Shown here in pieces: positions 18,925-27,781 of a DNA stretch of 64,000 nt (position 1 is the stretch's first letter; each line of letters opens with the position of its first letter). Under the pieces are notes generated by a model. The model ran no database searches and had not been told where the DNA came from. It saw only the letters and a program-made list of their open reading frames with translations. This DNA comes from an uncultured Maribacter sp. (GTDB lineage Bacteria > Bacteroidota > Bacteroidia > Flavobacteriales > Flavobacteriaceae), in assembly GCA_947493885.1 (NCBI GenBank), contig CANLTE010000005.1:1-64000 (forward strand), in the 5' to 3' direction. Both the position numbers and the translations under genes were made by a program.

Positions 18925-19812
18925 ATGGCAAAAAAATGGGAAGGAAAATCTAGAGGAACTGTTTTAGGTTATAAAATCTTTGTTTTTTTCATTAAACACC
19001 TGGGTCTCTCCGCTGCTTATTTTTTATTACTTTTTGTAATACCTTATTTTTTTATTTTTTCAAGAGGAGGAACGCAATCTAGCTATGACTATTTTAAAAA
19101 TCGATTAAAATATTCTAAAGCTAAAAGTTTATGGTCTGTACTTAAAAATAATTTTGTTTTTGGGCAAACCATTATCGACAAGACAGCTATTTCTTTTGGG
19201 TTAAGAAATAAATTCACGTATGAATTTGATGGGGTTGAAAACATTACCAATCTGTTGAATAAAAAACAAGGTGGTGTTTTAATCAGTGCACATGTTGGTA
19301 ATTTTGAAATTGCAGATTTTTTTTTCGATGAAATTGATCACGATTCGCAAATTCATCTAGTAACCACGGATGCCGAAAAAGAACAAATAAAATCATACTT
19401 AGAATCAGTTACCTCTAAGTCAAACATTAAATTTATTTTAGTTCAAGAAGACCTAAATCATATTTTTGAAATAAAAACTGCCTTAGATTCTGGAGGACTG
19501 GTATGCTTTACAGGAGATCGCTATTTTGAAGGTAACAAAACCCTAAAGCAAGAATTGTTTGAAAAAGAAGCTGAGTTCCCTGCAGGTCCTTTTTTAATGG
19601 CATCCAGATTAAACGTTCCAGTACTCTTTGTGTATGTAATGAAAGAACGCAAAAAACATTACCATTTGTACGCTAGACAAGCAAAATCTAAAAGCAGAGA
19701 TGCCACGGGACTTTTAAAGGAATACACAGAAAGTGTTGAGTGGATGCTAGATAAATATCCGCTTCAATGGTTTAACTATTTTAAATTTTGGGATACTAAA
19801 AACAAGCAATGA
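18925..19812 (+). CDS. LpxL/HtrB-family acyltransferase
   Basis: The 295-residue protein has an N-terminal membrane helix (about residues 25-45) and the HX4E catalytic motif (SAHVGNFE). Similarity is to lipid A late acyltransferases. In this operon it more likely transfers an acyl group in pigment assembly than makes lipid A. It follows ACP 1 and overlaps the DarA-like gene by 4 bases. The donor and acceptor cannot be told from sequence. Confidence 0.85.
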   Translation: MAKKWEGKSRGTVLGYKIFVFFIKHLGLSAAYFLLLFVIPYFFIFSRGGTQSSYDYFKNRLKYSKAKSLWSVLKNNFVFGQTIIDKTAISFGLRNKFTYEFDGVENITNLLNKKQGGVLISAHVGNFEIADFFFDEIDHDSQIHLVTTDAEKEQIKSYLESVTSKSNIKFILVQEDLNHIFEIKTALDSGGLVCFTGDRYFEGNKTLKQELFEKEAEFPAGPFLMASRLNVPVLFVYVMKERKKHYHLYARQAKSKSRDATGLLKEYTESVEWMLDKYPLQWFNYFKFWDTKNKQ

Positions 19813-20735
19813 AAGAAGTATTAGTAATATATTATTCACAAACGGGGCAATTAACCACAATTTTAGAAAATATGGTAAAACCCTTTTCTAATGAAAAAGT
19901 GAATATTACCTATTACGAAATTCAACCCGAAAAGCCATTTGAATTTCCCTGGAAACCAGATTCTTTTTACGACATTTTCCCAGAATCTTTTTTACAAATC
20001 CCGCAAAAAATTAAATATCCTGAAAACGATATTTTAAATGAAAAATACGATTTAGTAATTCTGGGCTATCAAGTCTGGTTTTTAACACCATCTGTTCCTA
20101 TAAATTCATTTTTAAAGTCTGAGGTAGCGAAAACATTATTGAATGACACACCTGTGATTACCGTTGTTGCTTGTCGTAACATGTGGATTCAAGCTCAAGA
20201 AAAGGTCAAAAAACTTTTAAAAAACATCAACGCAAATCTGGTTGGCCATATTGCTTTTATTGACAGACACATAAATCACATAAGTGTTATTACCATTGAG
20301 CATTGGATGCTTTCAGGCAAAAAAGATAGGTATCTAGGCATTTTTCCTAAGCCAGGAGTTTCTGATAAAGATATCGCAGAAGCATCTAAATTTACTCCTC
20401 CAATTGAAACCGCTATCTTAAGTAACAACTACACTAATCTTCAAGAAAAGTTACTATCTCTAGGTGCTATTATTATTAACCCCTATTTGGTAATGACAGA
20501 TAAAAGAGGAAATGTTCTCTTTTCTAAATGGGCTAATTTACTCATCAAAAAAGGTAACCCCGGAGAGTCAAAAAGGTTAAAATGGATTCATATTTTTAAA
20601 TATTATCTGATATTTGCTATATGGGTCATCGCACCAATAGTTTTTATTGTATTTTTGCTGACCTATTTGCCTATGCACTTTAAAAGGAAGAAGGAAAAAA
20701 CATATTTTTCTTCAGTGGATTTAAAGGATTATTAA
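19809..20735 (+). CDS. darA: DarA-like dialkylresorcinol aromatase (flavodoxin-like, membrane-anchored)
   Basis: The N-terminal flavodoxin-like fold starts VLVIYYSQTGQL, the FMN phosphate-binding loop. A C-terminal transmembrane helix lies at about residues 262-288. In dialkylresorcinol pathways DarA oxidises the cyclohexanedione made by DarB to the resorcinol; this assignment comes from family knowledge and from the adjacent DarB-like gene, which starts on the last base of this stop codon. Database labels of condensing enzyme for this family are older usage. Confidence 0.82.
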   Translation: MKEVLVIYYSQTGQLTTILENMVKPFSNEKVNITYYEIQPEKPFEFPWKPDSFYDIFPESFLQIPQKIKYPENDILNEKYDLVILGYQVWFLTPSVPINSFLKSEVAKTLLNDTPVITVVACRNMWIQAQEKVKKLLKNINANLVGHIAFIDRHINHISVITIEHWMLSGKKDRYLGIFPKPGVSDKDIAEASKFTPPIETAILSNNYTNLQEKLLSLGAIIINPYLVMTDKRGNVLFSKWANLLIKKGNPGESKRLKWIHIFKYYLIFAIWVIAPIVFIVFLLTYLPMHFKRKKEKTYFSSVDLKDY

Positions 20736-21868
20736 TGAAAGACGTATACATCACAAGAATATCTAAATTTTTACCAAACGATCCTGTTGACAACGATCAA
20801 ATGGAAGAAAAACTTGGTATGATTGCTGGAAAAGCTTCCAAAGCAAGACGTATAGTTTTGCGAAATAACAAAATTAAAAATAGATACTATGCCATTGACA
20901 AAAATGGTGAAGTAACACATAATAATGCTCAGTTAACAAAGGAAGCTATTGAAAATCTTTGTGATGATTCCTTTACAACAAAAGATATTCAGTTATTGTC
21001 TTGTGGGACATCTAGTCCTGACCAAATTTTGCCTTCTCATACAGCTATGGTTCATGGTTTTTTAAAAAATGGAAACCTAGAAATTAATTCTCCTTCAGGA
21101 GCATGTTGTTCTGGAATGAACGCTTTAAAATTTGGATTTCTATCTATAAAAACAGGACAAGTAGAAAATGCTGTCTGCGCAGGTTCTGAAAGAACTTCAA
21201 GCTGGATGCGTGCCGATGTATTTGAAGATGAAATGAATCAACTTCAAGAATTGGAAGACAATCCTATTTTAGCTTTTAACAAAGACTTTTTGCGTTGGAT
21301 GTTATCTGATGGAGCTGGCGCTATGCTTTTAGAAAGTGAGCCAAAAGGAGATACCCCTCTAAAAGTAGAATGGATGGAAGGATATTCCTATGCGCATGAA
21401 ATAGAAGCCTGCATGTATGCTGGAGCGGATAAATTAGAAGATGGCAACCTTAAACCATGGAGTGAATTTCCAGCCAAAGATTGGGGTAAAATATCTTTGT
21501 TCGCAATGAAACAAGACACTCGATTATTAGGTGAAAACATTCTAGTAAAAGGTGTTGATAGTTTAAAACAAGCTTTTGAAAAGCACCGTATTGGCGCAGA
21601 AGATGTAGACTACTATTTACCGCATATTTCATCGTATTATTTTAAACAAGGGCTTTACGATGAATTAAAAAATCAAGATATTGAAATTCCATGGGAAAAA
21701 TGGTTTCTAAACCTTGAAAATGTTGGGAATGTAGGAGCGGCATCTATATATGTAATGTTAGAAGAATTAGTAGGTTCTGGAAAATTAAAAAAGGGAGATA
21801 AAATTTTACTTCATGTTCCAGAAAGTGCACGCTTTTCATATACCTATGCTTATTTAACCGTATGTTAA
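20735..21868 (+). CDS. darB: DarB-like ketosynthase III for dialkylresorcinol formation
   Basis: A FabH-type thiolase-fold protein of 377 residues. The catalytic cysteine lies in SPSGACCSGMNAL (probably Cys125). The His is in DYYLPHISSYY and the Asn in ENVGNVGAAS. DarB joins two acyl chains head to head to give the cyclohexanedione precursor. It directly follows the DarA-like gene (TAATG junction) and is followed without a gap by a hotdog gene. Confidence 0.88.
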   Translation: MKDVYITRISKFLPNDPVDNDQMEEKLGMIAGKASKARRIVLRNNKIKNRYYAIDKNGEVTHNNAQLTKEAIENLCDDSFTTKDIQLLSCGTSSPDQILPSHTAMVHGFLKNGNLEINSPSGACCSGMNALKFGFLSIKTGQVENAVCAGSERTSSWMRADVFEDEMNQLQELEDNPILAFNKDFLRWMLSDGAGAMLLESEPKGDTPLKVEWMEGYSYAHEIEACMYAGADKLEDGNLKPWSEFPAKDWGKISLFAMKQDTRLLGENILVKGVDSLKQAFEKHRIGAEDVDYYLPHISSYYFKQGLYDELKNQDIEIPWEKWFLNLENVGNVGAASIYVMLEELVGSGKLKKGDKILLHVPESARFSYTYAYLTVC

Positions 21869-22306
21869 ATGAACTTAATAGAGCAACCCATTATTGATGA
21901 AGGTTTTATTCAAAACTTAATTCCGCAAAAATGGCCATTTGTAATGGTTGATAAATTGCTCTATTTTTCTAACGAAAAAATAACTTCAGGCTTTACTATA
22001 AAAGCTGACAATTTATTTAACACCAACAATAAATTTCAAGCCGCCGGTTTAATAGAAAATATGGCGCAAAGTGTAGCGCTTCATACAGGGTACTCTTATT
22101 TTTTAAAAGAAGAAAAAGCTCCTACCGGTTACATTGGTTCTATTAAAAAAGCCGAAATATTTAAACTCCCAAAAACAAATCAAGAACTCATAACCAACGT
22201 TTCTATTTTACATGATATCATGGGTGTTACCTTGGTAAAAGTTGAAGTGGAATGTAAAAATGAGGTAATAGCATCCAGTGAAATGAAAACTGTACTCGCC
22301 AAATAA
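21869..22306 (+). CDS. Hotdog-fold dehydratase-like protein 1
   Basis: A 145-residue FabZ/ApeP-like hotdog domain. The N-terminal LIPQKWPFVMVDKLL corresponds to the LxPHRxPxLxxD motif of FabZ-type dehydratases, with Gln-Lys in place of His-Arg. The central helix has GLIENMAQSVALHTGY with the family Glu. The GHFPxxP histidine loop of FabZ is not present. It may dehydrate 3-hydroxyacyl-ACP in polyene synthesis or be a partner of the next hotdog gene. Confidence 0.75.
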   Translation: MNLIEQPIIDEGFIQNLIPQKWPFVMVDKLLYFSNEKITSGFTIKADNLFNTNNKFQAAGLIENMAQSVALHTGYSYFLKEEKAPTGYIGSIKKAEIFKLPKTNQELITNVSILHDIMGVTLVKVEVECKNEVIASSEMKTVLAK

Positions 22307-22315
22307 TTCAAACAC

Positions 22316-22762
22316 GTGAGTAAAAATTTAGACATCAGTAATTTTTTACCTCATCGTGACCCAATGCTCATGGTAAGCTGTATCACCCATATTGATACAG
22401 ACTCTGCAATCGGGGAATTCCACATTAACAGTGATTGTATTTTTGTTCAAAACAATACTTTAAAAGAACCTGGACTTATAGAAAATGCCGCACAAGTTAG
22501 TTCTGCTATTGTTGGGCAGAGTTATTTTGATGAAGGCGATTTAGATGGAAAAAGCAACAACATAACTGGCTACATAAGTGCCATAAAAAAAATTACCATA
22601 TTACAACTTCCAGAAGTTAACGATACCATTGTTACTAAAGCTAAACTTATTTCTCGTTTTGATACGGAAGGTGTTAGTATATGTACTATTGAAGGTTCTA
22701 CTTTTAAAAATGATGAATTAATTGTAGCTTGTACTCTTAACTTTCTAATTCACGAAATTTAA
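22316..22762 (+). CDS. Hotdog-fold dehydratase-like protein 2 (GTG start)
   Basis: 148 residues beginning at GTG 22316; no ATG fits better. FLPHRDPMLMV keeps the PHR motif that protein 1 has lost, and GLIENAAQVSSAIVGQ carries the Glu helix. As in protein 1, the GHFP loop is absent. The two adjacent, complementary genes suggest a heterodimeric ApeI/ApeP-like dehydratase. Nine bases separate them. Confidence 0.75.
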   Translation: MSKNLDISNFLPHRDPMLMVSCITHIDTDSAIGEFHINSDCIFVQNNTLKEPGLIENAAQVSSAIVGQSYFDEGDLDGKSNNITGYISAIKKITILQLPEVNDTIVTKAKLISRFDTEGVSICTIEGSTFKNDELIVACTLNFLIHEI

Positions 22763-22763
22763 G

Positions 22764-23165
22764 ATGAAGAAAAGTGAAGTACCTCAAGACAGTAGTAGTT
22801 TAGAATCTGCAAACATTAGAGAAATGTATTATGCAGTGGATGAAAACGGAGAGTACACTACCGAACTTAGTACAGGTTGGGATCCAAAAAAAATTGCCTT
22901 GGACAATGCTATCCAAGACATTAAAGAACGTACAGAAGCTGCAAGGCAAAAAGTACTAAAAAACGAAACCAGCCCAGTTGAATATTACATGGAACTCAAC
23001 AAAATGGATATTGGTATTTTGGCAAGTTATGTAGGCATGTGGGCTTGGCGCGTAAAAAGACATTTTAAACCTTCGGTATTTAAAAAATTAAGTGCAAAAA
23101 CATATCAAAAGTATGCTGATGTTTTTGATATTACTGTTGAGCAATTAAAGCATATAGAAAAATAA
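22764..23165 (+). CDS. Unrecognised small protein of the pigment cluster, 133 aa
   Basis: A soluble, helix-rich, charged protein with no signal peptide or known motif. One conserved-looking block is LASYVGMWAWRVKRHFKP near residues 86-103. It sits between the hotdog pair and the BtrH-like gene with gaps of 1 and 3 bases, so it is surely co-translated and may be a partner of the BtrH-like protein. Confidence 0.75.
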   Translation: MKKSEVPQDSSSLESANIREMYYAVDENGEYTTELSTGWDPKKIALDNAIQDIKERTEAARQKVLKNETSPVEYYMELNKMDIGILASYVGMWAWRVKRHFKPSVFKKLSAKTYQKYADVFDITVEQLKHIEK

Positions 23166-23168
23166 TCC

Positions 23169-24164
23169 ATGGAAATAAATTTTACTCACAAACAATCTGC
23201 ACATTGCGAAAATGGCGTAGTATCTAACTTAATGCGCTTTAACGGGTTTGAAGTTAGTGAACCCATGGTATTTGGCATAGGTTCTGGATTACTTTTTAGT
23301 TATCTTCCTTTTTTAAAAGTTAATCACGCACCTGTAGTAACTTATAGAGTTATGCCTGGTTTTATTTTTAATCGTTTTGCTAAACGCGTTGGAGTAAAAA
23401 TCAAGCGAGAAAAATTTAAAAATCCAAAACAAGCTCAGCAAAGATTAGAAGAAAACCTAAAAAACAACAACCCTGTTGGACTGCAAGTTGGTGTTTATAA
23501 TTTGTTGTACTTTCCAGATGAATATCGTTTCCATTTTAATGCACACAATATGGTGGTCTATGGAAAAAAAGATGACCGATATTTAATCAGCGACCCAGTT
23601 ATGGAGGAAGTTACTTCACTTTCAGAAAAAGAATTGGAAAAGGTTCGTTTTGCAAAGGGTGCTTTTGCTCCTAAAGGTCATATGTATTTCCCTACTGCTT
23701 TTCCTAAAAAACTTGACTTAGAAAAAGCCATCGTTAAAGGCATTAAACATACTTGTAAAGACATGACTGCTCCAGTACCTATTGTTGGTGTAAGAGCAAT
23801 AAAAAAAATCGCGAAATTAATTCGTAAATGGCCAATTAAAAAGGGAATAAAAACGGCAAATCATTATTTGGGTCAAATTGTTCGCATGCAGGAAGAAATT
23901 GGTACCGGAGGAGGCGGTTTTAGATATATTTATGGTGCTTTTTTACAAGAAGCCAGTACTATATTAAACAATCCAAAACTAGCTGAATTATCTGTTGAAA
24001 TTACTAAGATTGGTGATTTATGGAGAGATTTTGCAGTAGACGCTTCTCGTATATACAAAAATAGAAGTGCTAAAGAAGATGCCTATAATAAAATTGCATC
24101 ACAACTTGAAGACATTGCCCACCAAGAAGAAATTTTCTTTAAAAAATTAAGGAAAGCTATTTAG
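23169..24164 (+). CDS. BtrH N-terminal domain protein (candidate acyltransferase)
   Basis: 331 residues. The N-terminal part looks like the papain-type BtrH_N domain: Cys13 in SAHCENGVVSNLMRFNG, His126 in FNAHNMVVYG and Asp142 in LISDP form a plausible triad. The C-terminal third is an extra helical domain of the type that follows BtrH_N in many bacteria. BtrH moves an acyl group from an ACP to an amine in butirosin synthesis. Here the same chemistry on a resorcinol hydroxyl could make the flexirubin ester; that role is inference. Confidence 0.7.
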   Translation: MEINFTHKQSAHCENGVVSNLMRFNGFEVSEPMVFGIGSGLLFSYLPFLKVNHAPVVTYRVMPGFIFNRFAKRVGVKIKREKFKNPKQAQQRLEENLKNNNPVGLQVGVYNLLYFPDEYRFHFNAHNMVVYGKKDDRYLISDPVMEEVTSLSEKELEKVRFAKGAFAPKGHMYFPTAFPKKLDLEKAIVKGIKHTCKDMTAPVPIVGVRAIKKIAKLIRKWPIKKGIKTANHYLGQIVRMQEEIGTGGGGFRYIYGAFLQEASTILNNPKLAELSVEITKIGDLWRDFAVDASRIYKNRSAKEDAYNKIASQLEDIAHQEEIFFKKLRKAI

Positions 24165-24187
24165 TATTTATCTTCTCAGATATTAAT

Positions 24188-24931
24188 ATGATTTTAATAA
24201 ACCAACTATCTAAAAAATACAAAGATGCGGATAACTACGCGCTACAAAATTTAGATTTGGCCATTGAACAACAAGAAATTTTTGGCTTATTAGGTCCCAA
24301 CGGAGCTGGTAAAACCACATTAATATCAATGCTTAGTTCTTTAGTTAAGCCTACATCTGGTTCATTCTCGATTAATGGACTTACGTATAAAGAAAACAAA
24401 AACAAACTAAAGCAAATTATAGGTATAGTCCCTCAAGAATATGCCCTGTACCCTACACTAACTGCATATGAAAACCTTTCGTACTTAGGCAGTATGTACG
24501 GCATAAATGGCAAAACACTTAAAACCCGAATTCATCAACATCTAGAGACTTTAGGTCTTGATAATTTTGCTTCCAAAAAGGTTGGTTTTTTTTCTGGTGG
24601 AATGAAAAGAAGAGTTAATCTTATTGCCAGTATTCTACACGAACCTAAGGTTCTGTTTTTAGACGAACCAACGGTTGGTGTTGATGTGCAATCCAAAAAC
24701 GTAATCATTAATCATTTAAAGGAGTTAAATGCTAATGGTACAACTATAATTTACACCTCGCATCATTTAAATGAAGCTGAGCATTTATGTACAAGAGTAG
24801 GTATTATTGACCATGGTAAACTGGTCTGCAAAGGAAAGCCTGCTGAACTTATTTCAAAGCAAGAAGACGCAAATAACCTCGAAGATGTTTTTATTGCTAT
24901 AACAGGTAAAGCCTTAAGAGATCATGCATAA
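24188..24931 (+). CDS. ABC transporter ATP-binding protein
   Basis: All nucleotide-binding motifs are present: Walker A GPNGAGKTT (about residues 37-45), signature SGGMKRR, Walker B VLFLDEPTVGVD and the switch His in TSHHL. It overlaps the ABC-2 permease gene by 8 bases. Together they form an ABC-2 type exporter, likely for the pigment or a lipid intermediate. Confidence 0.95.
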   Translation: MILINQLSKKYKDADNYALQNLDLAIEQQEIFGLLGPNGAGKTTLISMLSSLVKPTSGSFSINGLTYKENKNKLKQIIGIVPQEYALYPTLTAYENLSYLGSMYGINGKTLKTRIHQHLETLGLDNFASKKVGFFSGGMKRRVNLIASILHEPKVLFLDEPTVGVDVQSKNVIINHLKELNANGTTIIYTSHHLNEAEHLCTRVGIIDHGKLVCKGKPAELISKQEDANNLEDVFIAITGKALRDHA

Positions 24932-26195
24932 ATTATGGGCTTCAACATATAAAGAGTTTTTGCTCCTTCGTAGAGATATGGGCGGCATAGCTATACTTTT
25001 TGTAATGCCTCTTATTCTTTTAATTACAATTACACTTATACAAAACAATACCTTTAAAACACTAAAAGAAACAAAAATTGCGATTCTTTTAGTTGATAAT
25101 GATAAGGGAACGGTTTCTAAAAGTATTAATGAAGGGCTTTCAAAAGCAAACACTTTTGAAATTATTAAAAAATCATCTTCTGAAGAAGCAAAAAACCTTG
25201 TTTTTAAAGGAAAATACCAGTTAGCGATAGTAATTCCAGAAAATTTATCTAAAGATTTAACCATTAAGGTAAATGAGAATGTAGATGGTATTTTAGAAAA
25301 GTTTGGATTGGAAGAGGAAAATAAAACTACTCCCAAAACTAAAATTCAAAAAAAGGAAGTTGTTTTATATTTTGATCCTGCAACACAGCAATCATTTAAA
25401 AATGCTGTAAAAAACGGAATAGATAAAATCATTTCTGGAATAGAAATCCAAAGTATTTATAAGGCCTTTGAAGCCCAATTGAGTGATACCCCTAACTCTG
25501 AACCTATTTTTGAAACCGAAAATTTTATCACCTTTAAAGAAATTACTCCTGACGATAGCAGCGGAACTTACATTCCCAATGCAAGTCAGCATAATGTTCC
25601 TGCATGGGCATTGTTCGCCATCTTTTTTATAATATTACCCCTTTCCATAAATATTATAAAAGAAAAATCTCAAGGAACATTTGTACGCCTGCGTACCAAT
25701 CCTGTTTCTTACGCAACTGTACTTGGCGGAAAAACACTAGTTTATTTAGCTGTGTGTATGACACAATTTGCGTTGATGCTTCTTGTTGGATTATACGTAT
25801 TTCCACTTATTTCGTTACCAGAAATCAACGTTTCGGGAAAGCTTCCATTATTATTCTGCGTAGCCCTATTTTCTGGGCTAGCAGCTATAGGACTTGGTTT
25901 ACTTTTAGGAACAATTTTTAAAACCCATGAACAATCAGCCCCATTTGGAGCAACGCTTGTAGTGATTCTTGCCGCACTAGGTGGCGTTTGGGTACCTGTT
26001 TTTGTAATGCCAAAATTCATGCAAATTCTTTCTAACATATCTCCGATGAACTGGGGACTTAATGCATTCTATGATGTATTTTTACGAAATGTAAGTTTTA
26101 AAGAAATTGTTCCTGAAATTACACTTTTGTTTATATTTTTTATTGTAACAACTATAATCTCAATACTTTATAATGAGAAAAAAAATGCCGTCTAA
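24924..26195 (+). CDS. ABC-2 type transporter permease
   Basis: 423 residues with one N-terminal membrane helix, a large periplasmic segment (about residues 45-220) and a C-terminal block of five helices including the GGVWVPVFVMPKFMQILSNISPMNWGLNAF motif region typical of ABC-2 permeases. It partners the ATPase just upstream and overlaps the thioesterase gene by 23 bases. Confidence 0.93.
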   Translation: MHKLWASTYKEFLLLRRDMGGIAILFVMPLILLITITLIQNNTFKTLKETKIAILLVDNDKGTVSKSINEGLSKANTFEIIKKSSSEEAKNLVFKGKYQLAIVIPENLSKDLTIKVNENVDGILEKFGLEEENKTTPKTKIQKKEVVLYFDPATQQSFKNAVKNGIDKIISGIEIQSIYKAFEAQLSDTPNSEPIFETENFITFKEITPDDSSGTYIPNASQHNVPAWALFAIFFIILPLSINIIKEKSQGTFVRLRTNPVSYATVLGGKTLVYLAVCMTQFALMLLVGLYVFPLISLPEINVSGKLPLLFCVALFSGLAAIGLGLLLGTIFKTHEQSAPFGATLVVILAALGGVWVPVFVMPKFMQILSNISPMNWGLNAFYDVFLRNVSFKEIVPEITLLFIFFIVTTIISILYNEKKNAV

Positions 26196-26622
26196 ACCTT
26201 CAAAAGAAATAAGTTATACCAGTGAAATTCGTGTTCGCTTTGTAGAAACTGATCCGCTAGGAATTGTATGGCATGGTAATTATATTCAATATTTCGAAGA
26301 TGGTAGAGAGGCCTTTGGAAGACATCATGGCATTTCTTATCTAGATCAAAAAGATCATAATTTTTCAACGCCAATTGTAAAATCAAGTAGTGAACATAAG
26401 CTTCCGCTTCGTTATGGCGATGTAGCAACGGTAAAAACTACATATGTAGATTCTCCTGCAGCAAAAATGATTTTTAAATACGAGATTTTTAATCCTGATG
26501 GAGAAGTAGTTTGTTTAGGAGAAACTGTTCAGGTATTTGTTGAGTTAGGTGGAGAACTTTCATTAACTACTCCAGATTTTTTTATGGATTGGAAAAGAAA
26601 AGTAGGTCTACTAGATGAGTAA
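26173..26622 (+). CDS. Acyl-CoA/ACP thioesterase, 4HBT family
   Basis: A hotdog thioesterase of 149 residues. The signature VETDPLGIVWHGNYIQYFEDGR has the catalytic Asp and the HGNY segment of YbgC/4-hydroxybenzoyl-CoA thioesterases. It may release or proofread acyl chains in the pathway. It overlaps both neighbours. An ATG six codons downstream of the chosen start is an alternative. Confidence 0.88.
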   Translation: MRKKMPSKPSKEISYTSEIRVRFVETDPLGIVWHGNYIQYFEDGREAFGRHHGISYLDQKDHNFSTPIVKSSSEHKLPLRYGDVATVKTTYVDSPAAKMIFKYEIFNPDGEVVCLGETVQVFVELGGELSLTTPDFFMDWKRKVGLLDE

Positions 26623-27763
26623 AATTTATCTTTCACATAATAACATTGTCTCTGCCTATGGTTTTAACACCCAAAGTGCAATAAAAAATATTGGTAAAGA
26701 AATTTCCAGTGTTAAACAATTCAATGATAAAAGTATAATGTCAGAACCTTTTTTTTCATCTATGATGAATAAAAAAGTGCTTCTAAATAAATTCAACAAA
26801 CTAAATCCCAAAAAAGACTATACTGTTCTAGAACAAATGATGATACTCTCGTTAAACAGTATAATTACAGATAGTAATCTTAAAATTTCGGAAAAAACTG
26901 GCTTAATAATCTCTACCACTAAAGGTAATATTGATGCTTTGGAATTAAATTCTAATTTCAATAAAAACAGAGCTTATTTAACCGAATTAGGAAACTCTAT
27001 TAAAGATTTTTTCGGGTTTATTTCAGAACCAATCGTATTATCAAACGCCTGTGTGTCTGGTGTTTTAGCAACATCGGTGGCTAAGCGTTTTATAAAACAA
27101 AAGGTTTTTGACGATGTTTTTATTGTTAGCGGGGATTTAGTTACCAAATTTATTCTTTCCGGATTTAATTCTTTTCAAGCCTTAAGTTCAGGACCATGCA
27201 AACCCTACTGTAAAGACCGAACAGGCATTAATATTGGTGAAGTAGCTGCAAGTATTTTAGTCACAAAACAAAAGGCTAACCTAACCAAGGAAGCCGTTGA
27301 AATTTTAAGTGACGCAACCGCTAATGACGCCAACCACATTTCTGGACCGTCAAGAACTGGAGAAGGATTAGTAAGAAGTGTTCAATCCGCTTTAAAAGAA
27401 GCTCGTTTAAATGCAAATGATATTGACTATATATCTGCTCATGGTACAGCAACAATTTTTAATGATGAAATGGAAGCCATTGCCTTTAATAGGTTAAATA
27501 TGCAAACCATTCCCTTAAACAGTTTAAAAGGTTATTTTGGACATACCTTAGGAGCTTCGGGCTTATTAGAAACCATAATTGGCATGCACTCATTACAACA
27601 AAATACTCTTTTTAAGTCCTTAGGATTTAATGAAATGGGCGTTAGTCAACCCATAAATATTATAAAACAAACAACTAAAAAGAAACTAAATATATTTCTA
27701 AAAACGTCCTCTGGTTTTGGTGGCTGTAATACTGCAGCAATTTTTAGAAAAGCAGAACACTAA
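26615..27763 (+). CDS. Beta-ketoacyl-ACP synthase (KS 2)
   Basis: A FabF-like condensing enzyme of 382 residues with Cys146 (LSNACVSGV), His276 (SAHGTATIFND) and His310 (LKGYFGHTLGASG) all in place. It is more divergent than KS 1 and KS 3. It probably works on a particular chain length or forms a heterodimer with another KS of the cluster. Confidence 0.9.
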   Translation: MSKIYLSHNNIVSAYGFNTQSAIKNIGKEISSVKQFNDKSIMSEPFFSSMMNKKVLLNKFNKLNPKKDYTVLEQMMILSLNSIITDSNLKISEKTGLIISTTKGNIDALELNSNFNKNRAYLTELGNSIKDFFGFISEPIVLSNACVSGVLATSVAKRFIKQKVFDDVFIVSGDLVTKFILSGFNSFQALSSGPCKPYCKDRTGINIGEVAASILVTKQKANLTKEAVEILSDATANDANHISGPSRTGEGLVRSVQSALKEARLNANDIDYISAHGTATIFNDEMEAIAFNRLNMQTIPLNSLKGYFGHTLGASGLLETIIGMHSLQQNTLFKSLGFNEMGVSQPINIIKQTTKKKLNIFLKTSSGFGGCNTAAIFRKAEH

Positions 27764-27781
27764 TCATATAAAATTAATTAG

